Of a stretch of 31,560 nt of DNA, positions 7,753 through 16,252 are shown one piece after another. The DNA comes from Crenotrichaceae bacterium (GTDB taxonomy: Bacteria; Pseudomonadota; Gammaproteobacteria; Methylococcales; DRLZ01). A program made the translations under genes and the position numbers. Location of the stretch: the NCBI GenBank assembly GCA_011322755.1, contig DRLZ01000013.1:1-31560 (forward strand), in the 5' to 3' direction. Position 1 is the first letter of the stretch, and the number at the start of each line of letters is the position of its first letter. The notes under the pieces were generated by a model that was not told where the DNA came from, did no database searches, and worked only from the letters and a program-made list of their open reading frames with translations.

Positions 7753-8463
7753 CTATACGCCAAGCATTTGTTGTTCGTAGTTTTCACATGACTCCTGGGC
7801 TTTTTGAAAATCTTCCGGGCGACCGATATCCATCCACAAACCACTGTGTTTATAGACATGCACAGGCAGCTTACGATCAAGCATCTGATGCATCAAATCA
7901 TCAAAACCATAAGGTATTCCTGATGGTATCAGATCCAGCACCTCTGGTTCCATGCAATAAACCCCCATACTCACTGTATAATCCAGAACCGGTTTCTCTT
8001 TAAACCCGCTAACCACCTCACCATCCAGTTCCAAAACTCCGAGGTCGATTTTAACTTTTTTTAGTGTCGTCGCGACTGTGAGCATTCCACCGTGACTACG
8101 ATGAAAATCACGAAATGCGTGCAAATCAAGATCGGTTAGCAAATCGCCATTCATGACATAGAATGTCTCCGTCAATTGTTCTTTAAGCAAGGTCAAAGCA
8201 CCCACGGTTCCCAGCGGTTCAGGTTCGATGGAATATTCAATTTTCATATCCCACTGACATCCATTTCCACAAAGCGCCTTGATCAAGTGACCTAGATAAC
8301 CTGTCGTGATATAGGCTTGTTCGGTTCCATTACGCCGTAGCCACTTCAACATGACCTCGATAACCGGCACACCACCAAGTGGCATGAGCGGCTTGGGTAA
8401 TATCATTGTATACGGTCTTAACCTGGTTCCCTGGCCCCCAGCCTGAATCACTGCTTTCAACAT
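7753..8463 (-). CDS. sugar-phosphate nucleotidyltransferase
   Basis: This 236-residue cytoplasmic enzyme has the nucleotidyltransferase fold. The nucleotide-binding signature GGQGTRLRP...PKPLMPLGG spans about 9-31, and the metal-binding aspartate is in NGDLLTDLD (D107). Residues PEPLGTVGAL (81-90) match the sugar-binding loop of the GDP-mannose/dTDP-glucose pyrophosphorylase superfamily. There is no C-terminal left-handed beta-helix, so it is the short form. It would activate a sugar-1-phosphate with an NTP, but which sugar and which base cannot be read. The start has AGGA eight bases upstream. Position between the dehydratase and the phosphoglycosyl transferase suggests it supplies the NDP-sugar of this operon. 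Confidence 0.85.
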   Translation of the reverse strand: MLKAVIQAGGQGTRLRPYTMILPKPLMPLGGVPVIEVMLKWLRRNGTEQAYITTGYLGHLIKALCGNGCQWDMKIEYSIEPEPLGTVGALTLLKEQLTETFYVMNGDLLTDLDLHAFRDFHRSHGGMLTVATTLKKVKIDLGVLELDGEVVSGFKEKPVLDYTVSMGVYCMEPEVLDLIPSGIPYGFDDLMHQMLDRKLPVHVYKHSGLWMDIGRPEDFQKAQESCENYEQQMLGV

Positions 8464-8501
8464 TTAAATATATCCTAATACTTATTCAAGAAAGAGACGG
8501 T

Positions 8502-9692
8502 CTACATTTTCTGATCAAGAAAACGTTGTTTTTCTAAATGATGAAACTCAGGCAATAATTCACAAAAAGCCGCCACCAAATCCTCTTTATTCCAATCCCC
8601 ACTTTGCCTGAGAGTCTTCATTTGTGCAACAAAATCATCCAGTTTATTTGTATCGAACTGTAAAGAATTACTGACGATTCCAATGTTTTGAAAACGATTC
8701 ATGTCGAGCATTTCATTTTCCATAAAGAATTCCTCAAAATCTTTTTCCCCTGTGGTGTCACTTTCCATGAAAAAACATGGCCACTGTCCTTTTGCAGACA
8801 TTTCACTGACTGAAGAGCGCGCCTCATCTTCTGTCGCACATGCTACAGCTTGATAGCCCATGTAGGTTAAATAACGACGCGCAATGTCTTCAAACGTGAT
8901 CAGATGTAACTGTTCACTTAATTTTGGAAAAAAGATTTCACGATTATTACCTAGCAAGCAAGATGCAAGACAAAGCTCTCCTGACTCTTTTGGTGTAACA
9001 AAATAACGTCTGACGTCACTTGGAGCTGCTATCGGCTGTCGCTTTTGTATCCGCTGATTAAATCCATGCAGCAAGCTGCCATCAGAGAATGCAACATTGG
9101 CAAACCGGGCAGTCGAGACTGGAATGCTGGTACTGTTTCGCATCAAAAACTGCTCCATGATGCGCTTGGAAGCGCCCATCATATTCACAGGATTTGCAGC
9201 TTTGTCTGTTGACACTGCAAAATATTTTTTGGCGCCCATTGCAGCTGCCTGGAGCTGGGTTTTGATGGTATTTTCAATATTCACAGAGATCATGCGCATC
9301 AGCGTATACGCATCTTTTTCACTGCGTACATGTTTGAGTGCAGACAGATTCAGAACATAATCATACGGTCCTTCGTGCTCAAGCATGACATCAAATTCCT
9401 TGCTGCTGATATCCAGCGCGAAAGTCTTGAAATCACCACTGATATAGCCAAACGAACTGCGAATATCCCTAACCAGTTCAACCAGATTATTTTCGCTGAT
9501 ATCAACTACATGCAAAACCTTTGGGTGACGTTGAAAAATCTCTTTTACTACCGCCTGCCCGATCGTACCGGCTCCACCGAGTACCAGAAATGCAGAATCA
9601 CCAATCAAACTCTGCAAGCGTTCTTCATTCTGCGCGATATCTTTGGCAAACAGAACGTCGTCACGCCCAATCAGATCAAGCATGTAGTCCAT
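8502..9692 (-). CDS. soluble PglF/CapD-type NDP-sugar 4,6-dehydratase
   Basis: This 396-residue member of the Polysacc_synt_2 branch of short-chain dehydrogenases has the NAD-binding GGAGTIG at 39-45, NLSALKHVRSEKD (115-127) where relatives have AA.KHVP, and the active-site run STDKAANP (161-168) followed by MMGASKR (171-177). The T-D-K cluster with Met and Lys 10 and 14 residues after the Thr is the arrangement of PglF/FlaA1-type 4,6-dehydratases, which make 4-keto-6-deoxy NDP-HexNAc. It lacks any N-terminal membrane domain; a matching one is fused to the phosphoglycosyl transferase two genes downstream. A C-terminal extension carries SDTTGEKDFEEFF. The ATG at 9692 overlaps the aminotransferase stop (TGATG), indicating translational coupling; a GTG at 9701 is the alternative. 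Confidence 0.85.
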   Translation of the reverse strand: MDYMLDLIGRDDVLFAKDIAQNEERLQSLIGDSAFLVLGGAGTIGQAVVKEIFQRHPKVLHVVDISENNLVELVRDIRSSFGYISGDFKTFALDISSKEFDVMLEHEGPYDYVLNLSALKHVRSEKDAYTLMRMISVNIENTIKTQLQAAAMGAKKYFAVSTDKAANPVNMMGASKRIMEQFLMRNSTSIPVSTARFANVAFSDGSLLHGFNQRIQKRQPIAAPSDVRRYFVTPKESGELCLASCLLGNNREIFFPKLSEQLHLITFEDIARRYLTYMGYQAVACATEDEARSSVSEMSAKGQWPCFFMESDTTGEKDFEEFFMENEMLDMNRFQNIGIVSNSLQFDTNKLDDFVAQMKTLRQSGDWNKEDLVAAFCELLPEFHHLEKQRFLDQKM

Positions 9693-10837
9693 CAATGACA
9701 CCCCACAGCTTGCTTTATAGAATCAACAACCAGGTTGACCTGTTCCAATGACATGGTCGGAAAAAGAGGCAGCGTTAACACGCGTCTGGAAATTTCATCC
9801 GCGATAGGTGTTATGGTAAAACTCATGTCCTTGAATGCGCTGAAATCCCGGAAAGACGGATAATGGATGCTAGTTTGTATGCCATTATTTTTCATCATTT
9901 GAATCACATCTGCACGATCACAATCAACTGGAAGCAAAACAGGAAAAATATGATACGCTGCTGTAATATTGGTGTTTTCAATATGCGCTAAAAAAGGAAT
10001 CAGGATACGATGACAACCGGATAATTCCTGAATATAGTGTTTGACGAGCTGACAGCGCCTGATATTACCTTTTGATAACTTCTGAAGTTGAACCTGACCA
10101 ATTGCAGCACGCATTTCATCCATTCGATAATTTAAGCCTGGTTGCACAACATCGTAAGAAACAGCTCTACCTTTGTATCGATCCAGAGTGAGTGAGGTCA
10201 TCCCGTGTGATCTCAGGTAGCCCGCCTTACGATGCAATGAATCGTTCCGGGTTACAAACATTCCACCTTCACCAATCGATAAATTCTTATTGGTAAAAAA
10301 ACTGAAACAACCCACATCGCCAAAGGTTCCACAGTGAGTGCCTTTATATGAAGCGCCAGGTGCGTGCGCGACATCCTCGATCAAATAGAGATTCCGTTCT
10401 TGACAAAGATGAACAATGTCGCCCATATCACAGGGATAACCAGCAAAATGAACAACAATAACTGCTTTTGTTTTATCAGTTATTTTTTCAGCGACAGACT
10501 GTACTGAGATATTCCAGTCTTCATATGAGTTTGAGTCTGCCAGTACCGGAATGGCTCCAATCATCTTCACAACATTAATATCTGCCACAAAGGTGAGAGC
10601 AGGAATAATCACCTCATCACCAGGTTGCACACCGACTGCCAGTAATGCCATGTGTAACGCGGCTGTACAACTGGATACCGCAGTTGAAGAGACACCATTG
10701 TTCAAAAAAGCAGAAAAATTTGATTCAAATGATTGCGTTTGCTGACCCATTGTTAACCATTGACTTTCCAGCACACCGGCGACTGCATCTGATTCACAAC
10801 GATCAAAATCAAGCTCAAAGAGTGAAACTTTCCACAT
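9692..10837 (-). CDS. DegT/DnrJ/EryC1/StrS-family sugar aminotransferase
   Basis: This 381-residue PLP enzyme is the first gene of the minus operon. The PLP-binding lysine is K184 in FFTNKNLSIGEGG, the cofactor-contacting Asp is D155 in LIEDVAHAPGA, and HFAGYPCDM (130-138) is also typical of the family. These enzymes transfer an amino group from glutamate to a 4-keto (or 3-keto) NDP-sugar. Coupling to a 4,6-dehydratase suggests the product is an NDP-4-amino-4,6-dideoxy sugar, as with PglE or WecE type enzymes; this is inference. GGAG lies about eight bases before the ATG. A long leader with palindromes lies upstream. Confidence 0.9.
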   Translation of the reverse strand: MWKVSLFELDFDRCESDAVAGVLESQWLTMGQQTQSFESNFSAFLNNGVSSTAVSSCTAALHMALLAVGVQPGDEVIIPALTFVADINVVKMIGAIPVLADSNSYEDWNISVQSVAEKITDKTKAVIVVHFAGYPCDMGDIVHLCQERNLYLIEDVAHAPGASYKGTHCGTFGDVGCFSFFTNKNLSIGEGGMFVTRNDSLHRKAGYLRSHGMTSLTLDRYKGRAVSYDVVQPGLNYRMDEMRAAIGQVQLQKLSKGNIRRCQLVKHYIQELSGCHRILIPFLAHIENTNITAAYHIFPVLLPVDCDRADVIQMMKNNGIQTSIHYPSFRDFSAFKDMSFTITPIADEISRRVLTLPLFPTMSLEQVNLVVDSIKQAVGCH

Positions 10838-11277
10838 GCATTCTTCTCCCGTATTCTATTTTACTTAAACTCATTCATCCCGTCGCAAATAAACGTCGCA
10901 TTGCAATGCTCCCACACTCTTATTTGATAAATTCGTTACAGTCTCAAACAGCATCTTCAAGGTTTAAAAACAACCTTGCTATTATATTTTATTGAGCTTG
11001 AATGTCGCCTATCCACGTATGACGACAATATTGACAGCGGAATCCTCGCGGACTAGCATTTCATTTTTTCGCTTCATTGTCGCCAAACAATTTCAAATGA
11101 TCTAAATAGTCTTTTGTTATCGACGTGTTAATGCGGTATTCTAATCAACATTCTATTCTATCTGATAATAAAATACTCCGTACGCCTTTGTTTTTCTGTT
11201 GTAAAAACAGAAGCTATAGCGACTTTCTTGAAAACCGCTCAACAATCAAGTCAATATTTGATGATTGAACAACACTT
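10838..11277. promoter_or_regulatory. divergent control region between the sugar operon and ruvB
   Basis: This 440-base gene-free region serves both directions. For the minus operon there is a perfect TATAAT (complement of 10981-10986) with GCGACA 16 bases upstream. Just downstream is an inverted repeat CAAGGTT/AACCTTG (10958-10964, 10972-10978), and further in the leader is a perfect 12-base palindrome GCATTGCAATGC (10898-10909) with flanking CGTCGCA direct repeats (10881-10887, 10894-10900). For ruvB, TTGTTA (11114-11119) and TATTCT (11137-11142) are spaced by 17 bases. These are pattern matches only. Confidence 0.4.
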
Positions 11278-12321
11278 ATGATCGAAGCTGACCGTGTTAT
11301 CAGTGCGCAAGAAAAAGCCGACGACACTGTACTGGATCGTGCAATTCGTCCACGCATGCTCGCTGATTACATCGGCCAGAAACGTTTGCGCAATCAAATG
11401 GAAATTTTCATCCAGGCAGCACGCAATCGTAATGAAGCCCTCGATCATGTCCTCATCTTTGGCCCGCCAGGATTAGGCAAAACGACATTAGCGCATATTA
11501 TTGCCAATGAAATGGGGGTCAATTTACGCCAGACTTCTGGCCCTGTTCTGGATAAAGCTGGTGACCTGGCTGCTTTACTGACTAATCTTGAACAAAACGA
11601 TGTATTATTTATTGATGAAATACATCGTCTAAATCCTGCTGTTGAAGAAATTCTCTACCCTGCAATGGAAGATTACCAGATCGACATCATGATTGGAGAA
11701 GGCCCTGCCGCACGTTCGATTCAACTGGATCTGCCACCATTTACACTGGTTGGCGCAACAACACGCGCAGGATTACTGACATCACCTTTACGAGATCGTT
11801 TTGGCATTGTCAACCGTCTTGAATTTTATAGCATCGAAGAATTGTCGCTGATTGTGTCACGTTCAGCGAATATTTTGAATGTTGAGCTGGAACAAGCTGG
11901 CGCACATGAATTAGCGCGTCGATCCCGTGGCACACCCAGAATCGCAAATCGATTACTGCGGCGGTTACGAGACTATACCGAAGTGCGGCATAACGGTACA
12001 ATTACCGAGGCAATCGCAAAAGAAGCCCTGGAAATGCTCAATGTTGACAGTTGTGGCTTTGATACACTCGACCAGACGCTGTTATTAACCATGCTTGAAA
12101 AGTTTGACGGTGGACCTGTTGGTCTGGACACCCTGGCTGCGGCAATTGGTGAGGAGCGCGGCACAATTGAAGATGTCCTGGAACCCTACTTACTGCAACA
12201 AGGCTACCTCATGCGAACACCACGCGGGCGAATCGCAACAAAATCAGCTTATCTGCATTTTGGTTTAAAACCACCTGGTTCACTCAGCACAACAGAAACA
12301 GACGACTTGTTCAAGCAATGA
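11278..12321 (+). CDS. ruvB: Holliday junction branch-migration helicase subunit RuvB
   Basis: This 347-residue AAA+ ATPase drives branch migration of Holliday junctions with RuvA. Walker A GPPGLGKT is at 62-69 and Walker B DEIH at 113-116. Also visible are the GEGPAARS...LPPFTLVGATTRAG sensor region and a C-terminal winged-helix with YL.RTPRGR. Length and termini are normal. ruvA and ruvC are not in the window upstream, where a 440-base control region separates it from the sugar operon. The stop overlaps the ybgC start by four bases (ATGA), linking it to the Tol-Pal genes, an arrangement found in several gammaproteobacteria. Confidence 0.98.
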   Translation: MIEADRVISAQEKADDTVLDRAIRPRMLADYIGQKRLRNQMEIFIQAARNRNEALDHVLIFGPPGLGKTTLAHIIANEMGVNLRQTSGPVLDKAGDLAALLTNLEQNDVLFIDEIHRLNPAVEEILYPAMEDYQIDIMIGEGPAARSIQLDLPPFTLVGATTRAGLLTSPLRDRFGIVNRLEFYSIEELSLIVSRSANILNVELEQAGAHELARRSRGTPRIANRLLRRLRDYTEVRHNGTITEAIAKEALEMLNVDSCGFDTLDQTLLLTMLEKFDGGPVGLDTLAAAIGEERGTIEDVLEPYLLQQGYLMRTPRGRIATKSAYLHFGLKPPGSLSTTETDDLFKQ

Positions 12322-12734
12322 CGAACTTTCAATGGCCTGTTCGGGTCTATTACGAAGATACTGACGCAGGCGGTGTTGTGTATTATGCCAACTACCTGCG
12401 TTTTTTTGAGCGTGCGCGCACTGAGTGGATGCGTGCAAGCGGTTTTGAACAAGATCAACTGAGACAGCAGCATCAGCTTGTATTTGCAGTACGATCAATT
12501 GAAGTTGACTATTTATTTCCGGCACGTTTCAATCAGTTATTACTTGTGGACACTCATATCACCCAGTTTCGCGGAGCAAGCATTCTGTTTTCACAACAGA
12601 TTTCCAGCACAGAACCAGATACAATTCAGGTATTATGTCGAGCCCATGTTCGTATTGTCTGTATTAACGCACAGTCATTTACACCCTGCCCTATTCCGGA
12701 TTTCTTAAAAAGCGAGTTGCAAAAAAATGTTTGA
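12318..12734 (+). CDS. ybgC: Tol-Pal-associated acyl-CoA thioesterase YbgC
   Basis: This 138-residue hot-dog-fold thioesterase carries the signature YYEDTDAGGVVYYANY (11-26), whose Asp16 corresponds to the catalytic aspartate of the 4-hydroxybenzoyl-CoA thioesterase family. It hydrolyses acyl-CoA in the cytoplasm; a link to phospholipid metabolism has been proposed for YbgC of the Tol-Pal operon. It overlaps ruvB by four bases and tolQ by eight, so translation of the set is probably coupled. Confidence 0.95.
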   Translation: MTNFQWPVRVYYEDTDAGGVVYYANYLRFFERARTEWMRASGFEQDQLRQQHQLVFAVRSIEVDYLFPARFNQLLLVDTHITQFRGASILFSQQISSTEPDTIQVLCRAHVRIVCINAQSFTPCPIPDFLKSELQKNV

Positions 12735-13449
12735 TCATTGGGTTATCAAGCTCGTCACTGAGGCAAGTGTTGTTGTACAAACCGTTATGTTTATCCTGCT
12801 CTGCGCATCTATGGTCTCCTGGGTGTTAACATGGAGCAAGCGCAAAGAATTCAGACTGGCAAAACAGCGTTCAGACATCCTCGAACATCAATTTTACGCA
12901 GGAACAGGGCTGACAACACTGTATAAAAACTATCGCACCAATAAAAGAGAAAAAATTGCTCTGGAAAATATTTTTATCGCTGGGTGTAAGGAATACTCCC
13001 GATTGAAAAATACCTTCCCTTCGCAACCTGAAGTCATCGTCGATGGCGCAAGACGATCCATGTTTATCGCTCTATCAAGAGAAATCGATTCATTGGATGA
13101 TAAATTACCAATACTTGCCACCATCGCATCGGCCAGTCCCTACATCGGATTATTTGGCACTGTCTGGGGCATCATGACCTCATTCAGAGCACTCGCCAGC
13201 GTACAACAAGCAACCCTGGCAATGGTCGCGCCAGGAATTTCAGAAGCCCTGATTGCCACTGCGCTCGGGCTATTTTCAGCAATTCCTGCAGTCATTGCAT
13301 ACAATAGCTTTACTACAGCAATTGATCGCATAAACACTCAATACTCTAACTTTATTGAAGAGCTCAGCGCACATTTTGACCGCGATGCGAGAATGTACGC
13401 ACAAGATGAACCCAATCAGCAAACTGCTAATCAGGAGCTTGCATCGTGA
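12727..13449 (+). CDS. tolQ: Tol-Pal system proton-channel protein TolQ
   Basis: This 240-residue inner-membrane protein of the MotA/TolQ/ExbB family has one N-terminal helix (about 12-35) and two later helices (about 135-160 and 165-195). The conserved LATIASASPYIGLFGTVWGIMTSF block occurs here split around 128-151, and the IAPGISEALIATALGL-type motif appears as VAPGISEALIATALGL. With TolR it forms the proton channel that energises TolA for outer-membrane constriction at division. It starts inside ybgC and overlaps tolR by four bases. Confidence 0.97.
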   Translation: MFDHWVIKLVTEASVVVQTVMFILLCASMVSWVLTWSKRKEFRLAKQRSDILEHQFYAGTGLTTLYKNYRTNKREKIALENIFIAGCKEYSRLKNTFPSQPEVIVDGARRSMFIALSREIDSLDDKLPILATIASASPYIGLFGTVWGIMTSFRALASVQQATLAMVAPGISEALIATALGLFSAIPAVIAYNSFTTAIDRINTQYSNFIEELSAHFDRDARMYAQDEPNQQTANQELAS

Positions 13450-13898
13450 ATCCGAATCAGAATGGCAGAACAACCAAACGCAGACCTGTTGCTGAAATTA
13501 ACGTCATTCCCTACATCGATGTCAGTCTGGTATTACTGATTATTTTTATGATCACCACGCCACTGTTACAAACCGGCATCGAGGTTGACCTCCCACAAGC
13601 GCAGACAAAAACAGTTCAGTCTGATAATACCCCGCCTGTTGTGGTGTCTGTGGACGCAGATGGTCAGTATTTTCTGAATACTTCCGGGACAGATAATGAG
13701 GCAGTCACAACAGATGATCTGGTTATCAAAATTGCAGCCGTGTTGCGCCATAAGCCGAATGTCAAGGTATTGGTTCGTGGTGATTCATCAGTCAACTATG
13801 GAAAAATCGTCATTGTTATGGCTGCCTTGAAACAGGCTGGCGTCCCCAATGTTGGATTGATGACACGACCCATTGAATCTCATACCAGCAACTTATGA
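13446..13898 (+). CDS. tolR: Tol-Pal system protein TolR
   Basis: This 150-residue ExbD/TolR family protein has a short cytoplasmic N-terminus ending in AEINVIPYIDVSLVLLIIF, in which the Asp of YIDV at the start of the membrane helix is the proton-path residue. A periplasmic domain follows, with a VLVRGDSSVNYGKIV segment typical of the family. It partners TolQ. A four-base overlap with tolQ (GTGA: GTG start at 13446, tolQ stop TGA at 13447-13449) and one with tolA point to coupled translation. Confidence 0.96.
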   Translation: MNPNQNGRTTKRRPVAEINVIPYIDVSLVLLIIFMITTPLLQTGIEVDLPQAQTKTVQSDNTPPVVVSVDADGQYFLNTSGTDNEAVTTDDLVIKIAAVLRHKPNVKVLVRGDSSVNYGKIVIVMAALKQAGVPNVGLMTRPIESHTSNL

Positions 13899-14845
13899 TT
13901 AAGACTTTACACAAATATTTCATTCCTATTTGTCTGGCATTGTTGGTTCATATTGTCTTGTTCAGCCTGTTTTTTATAAACTTCAAATCAGACTCAAAAC
14001 CACTGAAACCCGCTCCGCAACCTGAAATAATCCAGGCAACCTCAGTGGATGAAAAAAAAGTAATCCAAGAAGTTAAAAAACTTCAGCAGCATGAAACGGA
14101 CAAGCGTCTTGCAGAGCAAAAACGCCAGCGAGTACTTGAGGAAAAACGTGTTGCAGAACAGCAAAAAATCAAACAATTACGAGCGCAACAAGAAAAACAA
14201 GCCAAACGCATTGAACAAGCCAGACAAGAACAACAAAAACTTGCTCTGGCAAAACAGGCTGAAGAAAAAAAACTTGAACAAATCAGACTGAAACAGGCAC
14301 AAGAAAAAAAACGTCTCAAGGAAATTGCTGACAAAAAGAAGGCAATGGAAGATAAGCGCAAAAAAGAACAGGCGCGGCTGGCTGCACTCGAAAAAAAACG
14401 AAAACTGGAATTAAAAAGGCAGGAACTGGAACGCAAGAAACGAGAAAAAGCAGCCAAACTGGCTGCAAAAAAGAAAGCTGAACGTGCCGCGAAACGCAAA
14501 GCTGAAGCTGTAGCGCGTAAAAAACTGGAAGCTGAGCAGGCCGCTGCTGAAGCAGTACGTCAAGGCAAAATTATAAGCAACGCAACGCGCATCATTATGC
14601 GCAAGGTTGAGCGAAGCTGGATTCGTCCTCCAGGTACTCAGGATGGACTCTCTGCGACCATACGCGTGAATGTAAAGCCGGGAGGAACTGTGACCAATGC
14701 GACTGTCATCAAAAGTAGTGGCAATCCAGGGTTTGATCGATCCGCTGAACTTGCCGTCAGAAAAGCATCTCCGCTACCAGTACCGTCAGACCCAGGTATT
14801 TTCAAGCAGTTTCAGTCGTTTACTTTTAATTTTAGCCCTTCTTAA
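13895..14845 (+). CDS. tolA: Tol-Pal system protein TolA
   Basis: This 316-residue protein spans the periplasm. One membrane anchor (about 9-28) is followed by a long Lys/Glu/Gln/Ala-rich coiled coil (about 50-225) and a compact C-terminal TonB/TolA-like domain. The last domain contains IIMRKVERSWIRPPG, DGLSATIRVNVKPGG and the ending FKQFQSFTFNFSPS. TolA transmits proton-motive energy from TolQR to TolB and Pal. The A-rich DNA of the coiled coil makes spurious long frames on the other strand. The gene overlaps tolR by four bases. Confidence 0.96.
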   Translation: MIKTLHKYFIPICLALLVHIVLFSLFFINFKSDSKPLKPAPQPEIIQATSVDEKKVIQEVKKLQQHETDKRLAEQKRQRVLEEKRVAEQQKIKQLRAQQEKQAKRIEQARQEQQKLALAKQAEEKKLEQIRLKQAQEKKRLKEIADKKKAMEDKRKKEQARLAALEKKRKLELKRQELERKKREKAAKLAAKKKAERAAKRKAEAVARKKLEAEQAAAEAVRQGKIISNATRIIMRKVERSWIRPPGTQDGLSATIRVNVKPGGTVTNATVIKSSGNPGFDRSAELAVRKASPLPVPSDPGIFKQFQSFTFNFSPS

Positions 14846-14868
14846 ATCGAAATATAACCTATTATCGC

Positions 14869-16173
14869 GTGAGCATGATCAAACAACATTCAAGAACTCT
14901 CAAATTACTCGGTTGTCTATTGATATTGTGGTCAACGACTGCATACAGTGAGCTGAATATACAAATTACTGGTGGCGTAGAGGGAGCAATCCCGATTGCA
15001 ATCGCACCGTTCGGGTGGGAGGGAAATACCTCAAACCCACCTCTGGATGTTGCTTCGATTATCCGCACAGATCTCGAACGCAGCGGTCGATTTAATGTCT
15101 TGCCTGTTAACAACCTTCCCGCCGTACCCACTGATCCTAGTCTTATCAAGTTTTCTCAATGGCAAGCCCTGGGGCAGGAGAATCTTGTTATTGGGCGATT
15201 TCAGGAAACATTTCCCAATCGCTTTGATACCGCATTTTATCTGTTCGACGTCTTCAGTCAAAAACGCTTGATTGGTTACCGAATTCCCTCCAGTAAAGAT
15301 GACTTAAGACGAATGACGCACCAGATCAGTGATATGGTTTACGAAAAGCTGACCGGTGAAAAAGGTGTTTTTGCTACCCATATTGCTTATGTCACATTGA
15401 GCAGGGATAGTAACAGACACCCGATCTACCGACTTCAAATCGCCGATGCCGATGGTTATGGTGCACGGAGTATTGTTGCCTCAAGACAACCAATCATGTC
15501 ACCCACCTGGTCTCCGGATGGTAAAACTGTGGCTTATGTGTCTTTTGAACACAGGCGCTCTGAGATTTTCACCCAGGATATCTGGGCTGGAAAACGAACC
15601 AGTATCGCCTCATTCCCGGGGATAAACGGGGCACCTGCCTGGTCTCCCGATGGTTCAAAACTGGCGCTCACCTTATCCAAGGATGGAAATCCTGATATTT
15701 ATATTTTTGATATAAAAACTCGACAATTGCATCGCATTGTCAAACATTATGCAGTTGATACAGAACCCGCATGGTCTCCCGATGGTCAAACCCTGGTATT
15801 TACTTCTGATCGAGGTGGCAGTCCACAAATCTATCGTGTCTCAGTCAATGGCGGAAGCGCAAAAAGAGTCAGTTTTCAGGGAGGCTATAATGCTTCCGCT
15901 GATTTCTCACCGGACGGCAAAATGATTTCATTGGTACACCGCCAATCCGGGAAATACCACATCGCTACGCTCGATTTATCCAGTAAACAACTCAATGTCA
16001 TTGGCAAAGGTACTCAGGATGAATCGCCAACGTTTGCCCCGAATGGTAGCATGGTGCTCTACGCAACAAATGGCGGAACACAGTTAGCTGCAGTCTCTGT
16101 CGATGGTCGGGTTCACCAGACATTAACAATCAATGCCGATGAAGTACGTGAACCTGCCTGGGCATCAAACTAA
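14869..16173 (+). CDS. tolB: Tol-Pal system beta-propeller protein TolB
   Basis: This 434-residue periplasmic protein carries a signal peptide and an N-terminal domain (to about 165) with the IAPFGWEG and DLERSGRF motifs. A six-bladed propeller follows, with repeated SPTWSPDGKTVAYVS-like segments. It binds Pal and TolA. Two starts are possible: the GTG at 14869 and the ATG at 14875; neither has a strong ribosome binding site. It lies 23 bases after tolA and 79 before pal. Confidence 0.97.
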   Translation: MSMIKQHSRTLKLLGCLLILWSTTAYSELNIQITGGVEGAIPIAIAPFGWEGNTSNPPLDVASIIRTDLERSGRFNVLPVNNLPAVPTDPSLIKFSQWQALGQENLVIGRFQETFPNRFDTAFYLFDVFSQKRLIGYRIPSSKDDLRRMTHQISDMVYEKLTGEKGVFATHIAYVTLSRDSNRHPIYRLQIADADGYGARSIVASRQPIMSPTWSPDGKTVAYVSFEHRRSEIFTQDIWAGKRTSIASFPGINGAPAWSPDGSKLALTLSKDGNPDIYIFDIKTRQLHRIVKHYAVDTEPAWSPDGQTLVFTSDRGGSPQIYRVSVNGGSAKRVSFQGGYNASADFSPDGKMISLVHRQSGKYHIATLDLSSKQLNVIGKGTQDESPTFAPNGSMVLYATNGGTQLAAVSVDGRVHQTLTINADEVREPAWASN

Positions 16174-16252
16174 ATATTAACTTCGATGGAAATCGACACA
16201 TCAGCCAAACCATGAACAAACCCAGGTCAAACATACTTGTAAGGAACCAATT

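Noticed and set aside
11194..11212. TTCTGTT/AACAGAA inverted repeat before ruvB, considered as a terminator
   Set aside because: There is no T-run on the exit side of either strand, and it lies within a promoter region; kept only as an unexplained dyad.
14083..14499. Minus-strand frame rich in Ser, Cys, Phe and Arg
   Set aside because: It is the complement of the Lys/Glu/Ala-rich TolA coiled coil; low-complexity DNA gives long spurious frames.
14090..14570. A-rich near-repetitive DNA
   Set aside because: Not a DNA repeat or CRISPR; it encodes the TolA coiled coil with irregular units.
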